Below, piece by piece: positions 17,065 to 26,954 of a DNA stretch of 64,000 nt. A program made the position numbers and the translations under genes. How positions within the stretch are numbered: position 1 is the stretch's first letter; every line of letters begins with the position of its first letter. The DNA lies in contig CANNCZ010000001.1 of the NCBI GenBank assembly GCA_947503275.1, forward strand, positions 1-64,000, in the 5' to 3' direction. This DNA is from an uncultured Erythrobacter sp. GTDB taxonomy: Bacteria; Pseudomonadota; Alphaproteobacteria; Sphingomonadales; Sphingomonadaceae. The notes under the pieces were generated by a model. It had not been told where the DNA came from, did not search any database, and saw only the letters and a program-made list of their open reading frames with translations.

Positions 17065-19149
17065 ATGCTGCGGTTTGGGATGATGGTGCTTTCGTTTTTG
17101 GCGCTCGCTTTTGCCGCCGCAATCCCGCTCCGCGCCGAAGTTGCGCAGGAAACCTCACCCGATGGCAGGATTTGGGTGAACGTCTCCGACGAAGGCGGAC
17201 AAGCGACCTATACAGTCCATTTCGATGGCGAAGTGGTCATGGAACCAGCGCGCCTGGGCCTGCTGTTTGCAGATCATCATGGCTTTGAAGCTGACCTCAA
17301 AATTGAAAGCTACACACGCAATCGGGTCAATGAGGCATGGGAGCAGCCATGGGGTGAGCGGCGCGAAGTGCGCGACCATCACCAAGAGATGGCGGTGACT
17401 TTCGTTTCCACCCAAGGCCCAGAGCGGCGCATGATCGTGCGTTTCCGCGTGTTCGATACAGGAATTGGCTTCCGCTATGAATTGCCAGAGCAAGAGGCGC
17501 TTTTAGGTGACATCCGCATCACCGATGAGCTGACCCAGTTCAATATTGGCGGCGATGCCGATGCATGGTGGACACCCAGCCGCCAGTTCAACCGCTACGA
17601 ATACATCTATCGCACCGGCCAAGCGGGCGAAGTTGATGACGCGCACACACCTGTCACTTTCCGTCAAAAGGACGGCGAACATGATGGACTTCACATCAGC
17701 ATCCACGAGGCCGCGCTTGTAGACTATTCCGGCATGTCCTTGCTTGCCCTTAGGCCCGGTAGTTTCGAAGCGCAGCTGCGCGCTGGCTTCGATGGGATCA
17801 AGGTACACACGAAGGCTCCTTTCAAGAGTCCGTGGCGCACCGTTCAAATCGCGCCTGACGCGGTGGGTCTGATAAATTCAGACATCATACTGAACCTCAA
17901 CGAACCCAACAAAATGGGCGATGTTAGCTGGGTCGAGCCTGGCAAATATGTCGGCATTTGGTGGGCGATGCATATTCGCGAACGCACCTGGGGCAATGAT
18001 GGCATTCATGGCGCCAACAATGACGATGTAAAACGCTATATCGACTTCGCTGCAGAGCACGGCTTCGCTGGTGTTCTGGTCGAGGGATGGAACATTGGCT
18101 GGGATGGCGACTGGTTCAACAATGGCGAATTGTTCGACTTCACCAAGGCCTATTCCGATTTCGATCTGCCGATGTTGAGTGCCTATGCCGAAGAGCGCGG
18201 CGTGCGAATTATTGGCCACCACGAAACCTCTGGCAATGTCGCCAATTACGAAGCGCAGATGGAGAACGCCTTTGCGCTCTACGCCGAAAATGGCGTGCGC
18301 GAGGTAAAGACTGGCTATGTCGCGGATGCAGGCGATATTGTCCGCTATGACGATAATGGCGTGCGGCAATATGAATGGCACGACAGTCAATTCATGGTCG
18401 AACATCACCTGCGCGTGCTTGAAGCTGCAGGCCGGCATCAAATCTCAATCAACGCACATGAACCGGTGAAGGATACAGGCCTGCGCCGGACCTATCCCAA
18501 TTGGATGACCCGCGAAGGCGCTCGCGGGATGGAGTTTAACGCGTGGGGCTCACCACCTAATCCGCCAGAGCACATCTCAATCCTTGCTTATACTCGTATG
18601 CTGTCAGGGCCGATGGATTTCACCCCCGGCATCTTTGACCTGCGCCCCAATGAGCGTCCTCCCGTTCGCGAAGATATGCAGCGTGGCGATCCATCAAACC
18701 GCCCGCAAACAACGCTCGTAAAGCAGCTGGCGCTGTATGTGGTGCTCTATTCATCGCTCCAAATGGCCGCTGATCTTCCAGAAAATTATGAGGCCAATCT
18801 CTCGGCCTTTCAGTTCATCAAGGACGTTGAGGCGGACTGGGAAGAGAGCGTCGCGTTGCTCGGCGAAGTTGGCGAATATGTCGCCATCGCGCGCAAGGGC
18901 CGCGCAGGGGGCGAATGGTTCCTGGGCGCTGTGACAGATGCAGAGCCGCGCGACCTTTCCATTCCGCTCACCTTCCTTGAAGAGGGCAAGACCTACACCG
19001 CGCAGATCTACCGTGATGGAGCCGAGGCGCATTGGGACACTGCCCCCTATGACATGGTGATAGAAGAAATGACCGTGACCAGCGCGGACGCATTGGATGC
19101 AAGGCTTGCGTCCTCAGGTGGCCTTGCGGTCCGGTTTGTGGAGAATTAG
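17065..19149 (+). CDS. GH97 alpha-glucosidase (SusB-like)
   Basis: 694 residues. The start at 17065 has GGGAG 8-9 nt upstream and gives a clean signal peptide (LSFLALAFAAAIPLRA); the longer frame would translate the operator. An N-terminal beta-sandwich with SPDGRIWVNVS leads into the GH97 (beta/alpha)8 barrel with VLVEGWNIGWDGDW, HHETSGN, KTGYVAD and NAHEPVKDTG, and REGARGMEFNAW. The glutamates in the last two motifs are those of the inverting, SusB-type subgroup rather than the retaining alpha-galactosidase subgroup. Expected activity: periplasmic release of glucose from the non-reducing ends of maltodextrins. Its operator ties it to the LacI regulon. Confidence 0.93.
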   Translation: MLRFGMMVLSFLALAFAAAIPLRAEVAQETSPDGRIWVNVSDEGGQATYTVHFDGEVVMEPARLGLLFADHHGFEADLKIESYTRNRVNEAWEQPWGERREVRDHHQEMAVTFVSTQGPERRMIVRFRVFDTGIGFRYELPEQEALLGDIRITDELTQFNIGGDADAWWTPSRQFNRYEYIYRTGQAGEVDDAHTPVTFRQKDGEHDGLHISIHEAALVDYSGMSLLALRPGSFEAQLRAGFDGIKVHTKAPFKSPWRTVQIAPDAVGLINSDIILNLNEPNKMGDVSWVEPGKYVGIWWAMHIRERTWGNDGIHGANNDDVKRYIDFAAEHGFAGVLVEGWNIGWDGDWFNNGELFDFTKAYSDFDLPMLSAYAEERGVRIIGHHETSGNVANYEAQMENAFALYAENGVREVKTGYVADAGDIVRYDDNGVRQYEWHDSQFMVEHHLRVLEAAGRHQISINAHEPVKDTGLRRTYPNWMTREGARGMEFNAWGSPPNPPEHISILAYTRMLSGPMDFTPGIFDLRPNERPPVREDMQRGDPSNRPQTTLVKQLALYVVLYSSLQMAADLPENYEANLSAFQFIKDVEADWEESVALLGEVGEYVAIARKGRAGGEWFLGAVTDAEPRDLSIPLTFLEEGKTYTAQIYRDGAEAHWDTAPYDMVIEEMTVTSADALDARLASSGGLAVRFVEN

Positions 19150-19200
19150 CGCCTTCGCAATTTCGCGCACGGCGCATCTGATATCACTGCCATATGCCGG

Positions 19201-19318
19201 GGGGCACTGTCAGAGCGAATTCACCGGCTAGCGAGACGCGCGTGATCGGGTAGGGCAGGGCGATGCTCAGGTTCCGACAGATGAGGAGCCTGCCGAAGTT
19301 TGCATCTGTCCACAATCA
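19201..19318 (+). repeat. Dispersed intergenic repeat, copy B
   Basis: Begins GGGGCACTGTCAGAGCG and runs through GCGAGACGCGCGTGATCGGG and TAGGGCAGGGCGATGC. It then has a second block with arms GACAGAT and ATCTGTC (19276-19310) that also follows the core in copy C. Both blocks can fold as hairpins. The copy lies in the 352-nt gap between GH97 and the efflux operon. The remainder, 19319-19501, shows nothing I can assign. Confidence 0.75.
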
Positions 19319-19501
19319 CTTCAACTCTCAACGCCAACTCATCGATAGACAAACCTAAAAGGACTTGCGTTCAGTCGCATTGGCGGAGCGGCAAAATCTC
19401 ATGGTCTGCACAGACATCGGGTAAGGGATAGCTGCGCCAACCAGAGACACGTTGCAATTAGACGGATATTACCTTCGCCAAGTCAGCACGGCGCGAATAA
19501 T

Positions 19502-20965
19502 CTACGGAGTGCCCCGGTCCCTGTCAGGCGTTTCTTCACGGCCTGCGACCTCAGATTGCCACCCGCCCCCTAGGGCTTTGTAAATTGCTATCAACGATAT
19601 GAATGTCTGCGTTCTGCTGACCACATGTTGATTCTCGTTTTCGAGAGCAACGCGTTCGGCATCGAGCACCTGTAGAAAGTCGTCAACTCCGTACTGGTAC
19701 CGCAATCGGGCTAGTCTGGCTGCCTCTTGTGACGCTTCAGCGGAATCGCGTAAGAGAACCTCGCGCTGCAGCTCGTTGCTGTAGCCGCTCAACGCGGTTT
19801 CGGTCTCTTCTAGTGCCAACAGCACCGTCTGCTCGTATCGAGCGGATGCTGCCACCGATAGCTCATCAGCCTGATCGACGCGGGCTCTTATTCGCCCGAA
19901 ATCGAGGATGTTCCAAATCAGTTGAGGGCCAATAGTAAAGGCAGATGAATTGGCTTCGGGTAAGTCGCCTATGGACTGTGATTGCAGGCCTAGCGTGCCT
20001 GCAATGCTGACAGTCGGGAAGAAGTCGGCAGCTGCTACGCCAACGCGCTCTGCTGCCGCCGCCAATTCTCGCTCTGCGCGCCGAATATCGGGTCGCCTAC
20101 GTAGGAGCGAAGATGCATCACCCACCGCGACGAGTTCTGGCATTTCTGGCAAATCTTCGGGTTCAATCAGCTCCTCTTCAAGAGCCGAAGGGGGCTGTCC
20201 AGTAAGGACCGACAGGCGGAAAATACTCTGGTCAATTCGCGCTCTGAGCGGCGGAATGGTCGCAAGAGTTTGGTCCAGCTGCGCAAGCGCACGCTGTGTA
20301 TCAAGTCTGGTCCCGCGACCACCCTCAAGCAGGGTTTCAGTCAGCTCGAAGGAATTTCTTTGATTCCGCGCGTTCCGTTCCGCGACCAAGAGTTGTTCTT
20401 GCGCGCCTCGTAACGTCACATATGCTGATGCTGTTTCAGCCGCGAGCGAAACCAAAAGATCATCGCGTGCCGCAATGTCGCTTTGAAAATCCGCGGCAGC
20501 AGCATCGCGCCGACCGGCAAGTCTTCCGAAAAGGTCAATTTCCCACGCTGCATCAAAGCCGACATCATAAAGGTCGAAATCCGGGATGTCCCCGAGACCC
20601 TGAAATGCTTGCGCGTTTTCGGCGATACCCTGACGCTGCGCCGATGCCGATAGGTTACCGTTGGGAAGAAACTCCCGACGTCTGAGGCGAAGGGCGGCTC
20701 TGGATGCGCGCAGGTTTGCTTCAGCTTCTGCACGGTTCAAATTGTTTGCAAAGACATCTGCGATCAGCGCGTTAAGGTCGTCCTCGCCAAGCTCTGTCCA
20801 CCACTCGACAATGGGCTGTTCGGCTCTGTATCGATCAGCATCGCTGCGGGCGAATGCTTCACCTTCTGTCACTGGATCGGCTGGCGGCCCATCATAGTCT
20901 CGCACCGACACGCATGCAGATAAAGCCAGGCTCATCGCAAGGACATTGGCTGCTCTCCAGATCAT
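19502..20965 (-). CDS. RND efflux outer-membrane lipoprotein (NodT/OprM family)
   Basis: 487 residues with lipobox LSAC (Cys18). It shows the two-fold repeated OEP architecture: helices with LRASRAALRLRRREFLPNGNLSASA in the first half and AAAERVGVAAADFFPTVSIAGTLG in the second, the usual signatures of TolC-like trimeric channels. It starts inside the stop of the permease gene (ATGA overlap) and is the third gene of the efflux operon. It would form the outer-membrane exit duct for the adaptor/permease pair encoded upstream. Confidence 0.93.
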   Translation of the reverse strand: MIWRAANVLAMSLALSACVSVRDYDGPPADPVTEGEAFARSDADRYRAEQPIVEWWTELGEDDLNALIADVFANNLNRAEAEANLRASRAALRLRRREFLPNGNLSASAQRQGIAENAQAFQGLGDIPDFDLYDVGFDAAWEIDLFGRLAGRRDAAAADFQSDIAARDDLLVSLAAETASAYVTLRGAQEQLLVAERNARNQRNSFELTETLLEGGRGTRLDTQRALAQLDQTLATIPPLRARIDQSIFRLSVLTGQPPSALEEELIEPEDLPEMPELVAVGDASSLLRRRPDIRRAERELAAAAERVGVAAADFFPTVSIAGTLGLQSQSIGDLPEANSSAFTIGPQLIWNILDFGRIRARVDQADELSVAASARYEQTVLLALEETETALSGYSNELQREVLLRDSAEASQEAARLARLRYQYGVDDFLQVLDAERVALENENQHVVSRTQTFISLIAIYKALGGGWQSEVAGREETPDRDRGTP

Positions 20966-23900
20966 GCTGGTTCCCCTTTAGGAAAGGGTTTGGAATCGTC
21001 ATTTCCATCGCCAAGATCATCGCTCTCTCCGGATCCCGGTCCATCAGCCTCCGCAGCCTTACGATCCTTACGGCCAGCAAACCAATCGCCCAAATTGCGA
21101 GTTATGATGTAAAACGCTGGAGTGAAGAACAGGCCAAACAAGGTGACTCCGATCATCCCAGCAAACACCGCAGTCCCAAGCGATTGACGCATCTCGAAAC
21201 CGGCCCCGCTCGCAATCACCAAAGGCACAACACCCAAGATGAAGGCGAAGCTGGTCATCAGGATCGGGCGCAACCTTAGCCGAGCAGCCTCAACAGTCGC
21301 CTCGTAGCGATCAAGTCCTGCATCCTCGCGTTGACGGGCGAACTCTACGATCAAGATCGCATTCTTCGACGCTAGTCCGATAAGAACAACCAACCCGATC
21401 TGCGTCAGAATATTGTTCTCTATGCCGCGGAAATTGACACCGATAATGGCTGACAACAAGCACATTGGCACGATCAGAATAATAGAAAGCGGAACCAACC
21501 AGCTCTCATATTGGGCCGCCAGCAGCAAGAAGATCACTATCACTGCGAAAACAAACACCAAGCTGGCAGTCGAGCCCGCATTCGTCTCTTGGTAGGCAAG
21601 CCCGGTCCATTCAAATTCAAATCCGTCGGGGAGCGTTTCGTCAGCTAGTTCTTCCATTGCGGCCAAGGCTTCGCCCGAGCTGTAGCCAGCTGCCGGGATG
21701 CCATCGACTTCGGCGGCGGCATAAAGATTATAGCGCGGCTGACGCGAAGGGCCGGTGATGTCGCGAAAGTTCACGACACTGCCAATGGGGACCATTTCGC
21801 CGGTTGTTGCATTGCGTGTGTACAGTCGGGAAATGTCATCTTCGGTCATTCGGAAAGGTGCGTCCGCTTGCGCAGTCACGCGGTAAGTCCGCCCCAAAAG
21901 ATTGAAATCATTTACAAAGGCAGAGCCCAGATAGACCTCAAGCGTTCCAAATAGATCGGAAACCGGGACGCCAAGCTGTTGCGCCTTAACCCGGTCAATA
22001 TCGAGGTAAAGCTGCGGCGTACCCGTTTCATAGACGGTGAAGACATTCGTGAGGCGTGGGTCGGCGTTTGCAGCGGCGATAAGCTCCTGCGTTGCCTCAA
22101 CCAAAGCCTGTGATCCGCGTCCGCCCCGGTCTTGCACCATCATTCTGAAACCGCCCGAATTACCAATCCCTCGGACAGGCGGCGGCGCGATCACGATAAT
22201 AAAGGCTTCATCGATTGCGGCGAGATTTTGGCTAAGTGTCGCGAGCAATTCAGGTGCCGGCGGACGGTCTCCAAACGGTTCCATCGTAGAAAAAATGGCT
22301 GCTGCATTTGGCGAGTTCGTAAAGGTTGCTCCGTTAAAGCCGGCAAACCCCACGGTGTTTGCAAAGCCCGGAGTTTCCAGGATGATCTGAGATGCTTCTT
22401 GGAGCACCGCATCTGTCCGATCCAGAGACGCGCCAGGCGGAAGCTGGATTGCAACGATCAAATACCCTTGATCCTGCTCAGGAATGAACCCAGTTGGCGT
22501 GTCATTGAACCGCCAGACGGTTGCTCCGATCAAGAGGGCGTAGACGACCATGACGATACCCGTCCGCTTAATGATCGTGCCGGTTGCGCTGCCATAACGA
22601 TTGCTAAGCTTGTCGAAGTTGCGGTTGAACCAGTCAAAGAAACGCTGGATCAGTGCCTTGACCTTCAAGCCAAGCGCAGCGAGCCGTCCTTTCGCCCCAC
22701 TTTCGGAGCCTTCACCGGCTTCGTTTGCAGCGCGCTCCGCTTGTTCTGACAATTCATCGGCATCCTGCTCCTCATGCCGCAACAAAATGGCAGCAAGCGC
22801 CGGTGATAGAGTCAGCGAGTTGAAAGCAGAGAAAATGGTGGCGGTGGCAATAGTCAGGGCAAATTGCTGGTAAAACTGGCCTTGAATGCCGCTGATGAAA
22901 GCGGTTGGGATGAACACCGCAGATAGCACCAATGCGATAGCGATAAGTGCGCCGCCAACCTCATCCATCGTGGCATGCGCCGCTTCCTTGGGCGATTTGC
23001 CATTTCGCAATTCCCGCTCGACATTTTCAACCACAACAATGGCGTCATCGACGACGATACCGATCGCCAACACCATGCCGAAAAGCGTGAGATTGTTGAT
23101 CGAAAAGCCGAGGCCAGCCATAACCGAGAAGGTCCCAACCAATGACACCGGTATTGCCAAGATCGGGATCAAAGCCGCTCGCCAACTTTGAAGGAATATG
23201 AACACCACGATTGAAACGAGAATGATCGCTTCAATAATGGTGATGTAAACCTCATTCACACCTTCGGCGATGAACTCCGTTGGATTGTAAACGATCTCGT
23301 ATTCAAGACCCGGCGGAAACTGTTTGCTGAGGGTGTCAATTGTCTCTTCGATACCGGCGGCTGTGTCGAGCGCGTTGGATCCGGGGCGTTGGAATATCGC
23401 AATCGCCACAGCCGGACTGTCATTCAAATATGCGTTGGTCGAGTAGTCTTGCGCACCAAGTTCTACTCGTCCGATATCGCTGACGCGCACCTGCCCGCCA
23501 TCGACGCCAGTTCGAACGACCACATCCTCGAACTGGTCAGGGCTTTCAAGCCTGCCCAATGTTCGCACCGCGATCTGACGCGCGGATGTACCCTCTAAAG
23601 GGGGTTGTCCGAGCGTACCCGATGCGACCTGAACGTTTTGGGCCTGCAGAGCGCCCACGACGTCTTGCGGAGTAATGCTCAGCGCTGACATGCGCTCTGG
23701 ATCAAGCCAGATGCGCATCGAATATTCACGCGCGCCGAAAATCGTGATGTTGCCTACGCCGTCTAACCGGGCGAGTGTATCGCGCACTTGCAGCAGAGCG
23801 TAGTTCGAGATGTAAAGCTGATCGCGAGACTCGTCGGGTGAATACAGGTGCACAACCGTCAGCAGGTCAGGTGAACTCTTTTGCGTGATCACACCCAAAC

Positions 23901-24276
23901 GCCGAACGGGTTCTGGCAATCGCGGTTCCGCAATCGAAACTCTGTTTTGAACCAAGACCTGAGCCTCATCGAGGTCGGTTCCTAGAGCAAAGGTAATGGT
24001 GATTGTCAGCCGCCCGTCATCCGTGGCTTGGCTCGACAGATAGAGCATATTCTCAACACCGTTGAGCTCCTGCTCAATCGGCGTTGCAACCGTATCCGCG
24101 ACCACATCTGCGCCTGCCCCAGGATACGTCGTGGTAACCGTGATGGTTGGCGGAGCGATCTCAGGATACTGGGAGACCGGAAGGCTGAAATAGCTCACCG
24201 CGCCGAATAGAACGATGAGGATTGAAACAACCGCCGCGAAGATCGGGCGCTCGATGAAAAAGTGAGGGAATTTCAT
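20962..24276 (-). CDS. RND multidrug efflux permease (HAE1/AcrB family)
   Basis: 1104 residues, close to AcrB (1049) with an extra acidic/basic loop at roughly 510-560 (ADELSEQAERAANEAGEG). Proton-relay residues are present: the paired Asp in GIVVDDAIVVVENVE of the fourth membrane helix and the Lys in GLASKNAILIVEFARQ. The N-terminus MKFPHFFIERPIFAAVVSI is typical. It is an inner-membrane proton-driven pump capturing substrates from periplasm and bilayer. It is coupled by 4-nt overlaps to the adaptor upstream and the outer-membrane factor downstream. Substrates are unknown; HAE1 pumps usually export hydrophobic or amphiphilic toxicants. Confidence 0.96.
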   Translation of the reverse strand: MKFPHFFIERPIFAAVVSILIVLFGAVSYFSLPVSQYPEIAPPTITVTTTYPGAGADVVADTVATPIEQELNGVENMLYLSSQATDDGRLTITITFALGTDLDEAQVLVQNRVSIAEPRLPEPVRRLGVITQKSSPDLLTVVHLYSPDESRDQLYISNYALLQVRDTLARLDGVGNITIFGAREYSMRIWLDPERMSALSITPQDVVGALQAQNVQVASGTLGQPPLEGTSARQIAVRTLGRLESPDQFEDVVVRTGVDGGQVRVSDIGRVELGAQDYSTNAYLNDSPAVAIAIFQRPGSNALDTAAGIEETIDTLSKQFPPGLEYEIVYNPTEFIAEGVNEVYITIIEAIILVSIVVFIFLQSWRAALIPILAIPVSLVGTFSVMAGLGFSINNLTLFGMVLAIGIVVDDAIVVVENVERELRNGKSPKEAAHATMDEVGGALIAIALVLSAVFIPTAFISGIQGQFYQQFALTIATATIFSAFNSLTLSPALAAILLRHEEQDADELSEQAERAANEAGEGSESGAKGRLAALGLKVKALIQRFFDWFNRNFDKLSNRYGSATGTIIKRTGIVMVVYALLIGATVWRFNDTPTGFIPEQDQGYLIVAIQLPPGASLDRTDAVLQEASQIILETPGFANTVGFAGFNGATFTNSPNAAAIFSTMEPFGDRPPAPELLATLSQNLAAIDEAFIIVIAPPPVRGIGNSGGFRMMVQDRGGRGSQALVEATQELIAAANADPRLTNVFTVYETGTPQLYLDIDRVKAQQLGVPVSDLFGTLEVYLGSAFVNDFNLLGRTYRVTAQADAPFRMTEDDISRLYTRNATTGEMVPIGSVVNFRDITGPSRQPRYNLYAAAEVDGIPAAGYSSGEALAAMEELADETLPDGFEFEWTGLAYQETNAGSTASLVFVFAVIVIFLLLAAQYESWLVPLSIILIVPMCLLSAIIGVNFRGIENNILTQIGLVVLIGLASKNAILIVEFARQREDAGLDRYEATVEAARLRLRPILMTSFAFILGVVPLVIASGAGFEMRQSLGTAVFAGMIGVTLFGLFFTPAFYIITRNLGDWFAGRKDRKAAEADGPGSGESDDLGDGNDDSKPFPKGEPA

Positions 24277-25478
24277 TGCCCCTCTGCCAGTTCGGCAGTT
24301 TGATCCGAGCCGTCTTGGGCATCCTTGACCGGCGGATCATCTCCAGCAACGGTGACAGGATTACCGGGCCGTGCACGCATCAAACCACCAACAATGACGC
24401 GGTCATCCTTTTCCACGCCTGATCGTATCACTCGCATCCCATCATCCAGCACCGGGCCGAGTTCGACTGCGCGCTGGCGGACTATGTTCTCTTCATCAAC
24501 GATCAACACAACCTTTTCGGATTGGTCGGATAGAATTGCGGCATCGGGCAACAAGACGGCATCATACTCACCCGAACCAAGCAGTCGTAAGCGGCCAAAC
24601 ATGCCAGGAATGAACAGCCCGTCTGGGTTTGAGAAGAGCGCACGCCCTTCCACTGTCCCTGTCTGAGTGTCGATCGCGTTGTCGACGAAACTCATTTCAC
24701 CGCTGTGTACGAATTCGGTTTCATCCTGCAGTCGCAACATGACCGGATTTGCAATGTCCCGCGATGACGGACGGGTTCCTTCGCTGTCTTGACGTCGGTA
24801 TTTCAAATATGCCGCTTCATCGGCAGTGAAAATGAACTCTATTGGATCGACCGCGAAAACTGTGGTGAGTAGCGTCGCTTGCGCGCCGCTTCCTGAGACC
24901 AAGTTGCCGCGGGTCACTTCACGAGAACCCACACGGCCAGAAATTGGAGATGTCACCCGCGTAAACTCAAGGTCAAGCCGTGCTTGCCGGAGCGTTGCCT
25001 CTGCTGCTGCAACAGACGCTAAGCTTTCCTGTCTCGCCTGAACGCGGGAGTCATATTCCTCCCTGCTGATTGCCTCCTCTTCGAGCAAGAATTCCGCCCG
25101 CCCTAGATCGGCCTTTGCAAGATCGCGGCGTGTCAGCGTCGCTTGGAGATCAGCCTGCGCGCGCGCGACCGCGGCTTGAAACGGACGCGGATCGATTGTG
25201 AACAGCAGTTGCCCACGGCGCACAATCGCGCCCTCTCGGAAATGTGTTTGTTCTAGATAGCCATTGACCCTCGACCGGACCTCGACACCTTCGACGGCAT
25301 CGAATTGCCCGGTGTATTCATCCCAATCGGTGATCGCACGAGTTTCTGGCGCTGAAACAGTGACCTCAGGTGGCGGAGGTGCAGCTTCCTCGCTATTCCC
25401 GGAACATGCTGCCAAAGTGACCGAAGAGACGACTGCAATAATGGTTTGGCGGAGCGTTAAAGGGAGGGACCAAGACAT
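24273..25478 (-). CDS. RND efflux periplasmic adaptor (AcrA/MexA family)
   Basis: 401 residues with lipobox LAAC (Cys25). Adaptor domains occur in order: lipoyl half GQFDAVEGVEVRSRVNGYLEQ, alpha-hairpin with AVARAQADLQATLTRRDLAKADLGR, lipoyl second half TSPISGRVGSREVTRGN, beta-barrel (VDPIEFIFTADEA) and membrane-proximal part. Ribosome site GGAGAA lies upstream of 25478. First gene of the three-gene efflux operon. Upstream is an AraC-type gene in the opposite direction and a symmetric GGAAC/GTTCC element that may act as a general-stress promoter, suggesting stress-linked expression. Confidence 0.95.
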   Translation of the reverse strand: MSWSLPLTLRQTIIAVVSSVTLAACSGNSEEAAPPPPEVTVSAPETRAITDWDEYTGQFDAVEGVEVRSRVNGYLEQTHFREGAIVRRGQLLFTIDPRPFQAAVARAQADLQATLTRRDLAKADLGRAEFLLEEEAISREEYDSRVQARQESLASVAAAEATLRQARLDLEFTRVTSPISGRVGSREVTRGNLVSGSGAQATLLTTVFAVDPIEFIFTADEAAYLKYRRQDSEGTRPSSRDIANPVMLRLQDETEFVHSGEMSFVDNAIDTQTGTVEGRALFSNPDGLFIPGMFGRLRLLGSGEYDAVLLPDAAILSDQSEKVVLIVDEENIVRQRAVELGPVLDDGMRVIRSGVEKDDRVIVGGLMRARPGNPVTVAGDDPPVKDAQDGSDQTAELAEGQ

Positions 25479-25552
25479 AAAAATTCTTCTCCGACAGCGT
25501 CTATAATTCTTGGGTCAAGCCTCAACCGAGAAATCAAAGCCACGATAATTTT

Positions 25553-25579
25553 GGAACACGGGCGACGGTTGACGGTTCC
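25553..25579. promoter_or_regulatory. Symmetric EcfG-like promoter element
   Basis: GGAAC, 17 nt, then GTTCC. Read on either strand this gives GGAAC-N17-GTT, the reported alphaproteobacterial general-stress (EcfG) consensus. On the minus strand the -10 half is about 77 nt from the adaptor start. The rest of the 389-nt gene-free stretch 25479-25867 holds no gene I can support; a 106-codon plus-strand frame there looks noncoding. Confidence 0.45.
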
Positions 25580-25867
25580 TCAAATTTCAACGAACAACCC
25601 TTTTTTGTGCTTTTTGAATGAATTGGATGCTACAAACCGAAATGCCTTCGTTGCGCCTATTTCGACAAGCATTGCAGCCAACCTGCCAGAGGTGTTCATG
25701 AGATATGAAAGTGCAATCCAAGCGGTTGGTGCCGCGTTTGAGAATGCTCAAAAGCCCCAAAAGGTAGATACATCGCTCGCGCGTCGAGCGTCTTGCGCGA
25801 TCCAACTCAGTTTTTGCACAAATGCAGCATTGCGCAGACTGATCGCTGTTTTCGGGAGAGCTTTGCT

Positions 25868-26788
25868 ATGAGCGCTGAACTAAGCTCTTCAATGAACACA
25901 AAACATGCAGCGCCAGGCAAGAAATTTGCCAACTACGCGGACTTTTATCAGGGGTCGGCCTATTCCAATTTCCCTCAACAACACCGGATCGGAGGGTCGT
26001 TTGGTATCCAGATGATGAAGGTGGATCAGGAACCGATAGATCTCATTGATAACTCTGTTCCAGATTTGGTGTTTGCCCGAACAGAGACAGCATTAAATGA
26101 TGCAATCATCGATGTCGGTGATGGACCGATAAAAAAGAACGCTGTCGAAAAGAGTATAGTCTACTATCCGGCGTCAAATGAGGCATGGTCATATGTCCCA
26201 GTCTCACATTCTCTAACCACAATTGCGCTTCCAGGCCGTGCGGTGCTCGATTTGTTCAGTCAGGCTGGGATAGCTAATAACGCACTCGATCCAATTGCTG
26301 GTAAGCTTCATTTGAATCCAAGAGCTTCGACGCTTTTGGACAAGTTATGGTTTTCTATCGAGGATGCGAGCGGCTCGGCAAGCTTGCTGACAGATGGTTT
26401 GACGCTCCAATTCTTGTCGGTGCTGGTAGACGACTGCGAGCTCAGTCCTGTTGGAGCGGGTGTTGTTGAAAATAAGCGCATTGCTCGCGTCATCGATTTT
26501 ATAGATGCGCATCTGTCCGATGCCCTAACGGTCAAGGAGCTCGCAAACATCGCGGCTTTAAGTCCAAGTCAATTCTCCCGAGTGTTCAAGACCACTACGG
26601 GGATTGCTGTATGGAGTTTTGTCCAACGGCGCCGGCTGGAACGAGCGGTGGAAATGCTATTGGAGACTGACAGTTCTATCAGTCAGGTGGCCTTCTCTTG
26701 CGGGTTTGCTCACCAGAACCACATGACGAATTTGTTCAGCCGACACCTGGGTACCACGCCCGGCGCAGTGAGATCCCGAACGCGTTAA
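25868..26788 (+). CDS. AraC-family transcriptional regulator
   Basis: 306 residues from an ATG with GGGAG 8 nt upstream; an earlier in-frame start at 25793 lacks a ribosome site. The N-terminal half (about 1-195) has no motif I recognise. The C-terminal about 100 residues are an AraC/XylS DNA-binding domain with the two helix-turn-helix units, LTVKELANIAALSPSQFSRVFK and ISQVAFSCGFAHQNHMTNLFSRHLGTTPG. It is divergent from the RND efflux operon 390 nt away and is a natural candidate for its local activator. Ligand unknown. Confidence 0.9.
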   Translation: MSAELSSSMNTKHAAPGKKFANYADFYQGSAYSNFPQQHRIGGSFGIQMMKVDQEPIDLIDNSVPDLVFARTETALNDAIIDVGDGPIKKNAVEKSIVYYPASNEAWSYVPVSHSLTTIALPGRAVLDLFSQAGIANNALDPIAGKLHLNPRASTLLDKLWFSIEDASGSASLLTDGLTLQFLSVLVDDCELSPVGAGVVENKRIARVIDFIDAHLSDALTVKELANIAALSPSQFSRVFKTTTGIAVWSFVQRRRLERAVEMLLETDSSISQVAFSCGFAHQNHMTNLFSRHLGTTPGAVRSRTR

Positions 26789-26954
26789 GAGGTCTGAGCT
26801 TAGTCACAGCTCGACCAAACCGTAATAGTGAAGTTGAGACACCAGCCCGCTCACTCTCATCAGCCAGAGTGCAAATGCATCTGATTGACGATTTAGGCGG
26901 TGAGGGTAGGCCGGTTCGATACCCAGACCTGACGCTCAGCACCTTCGGTTTCCC

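Noticed and set aside
25551..25871. 106-codon plus-strand frame in the RND/AraC gap
   Set aside because: No ribosome site at its start, overlaps the AraC start region, composition not protein-like, and it would cover the symmetric promoter element.
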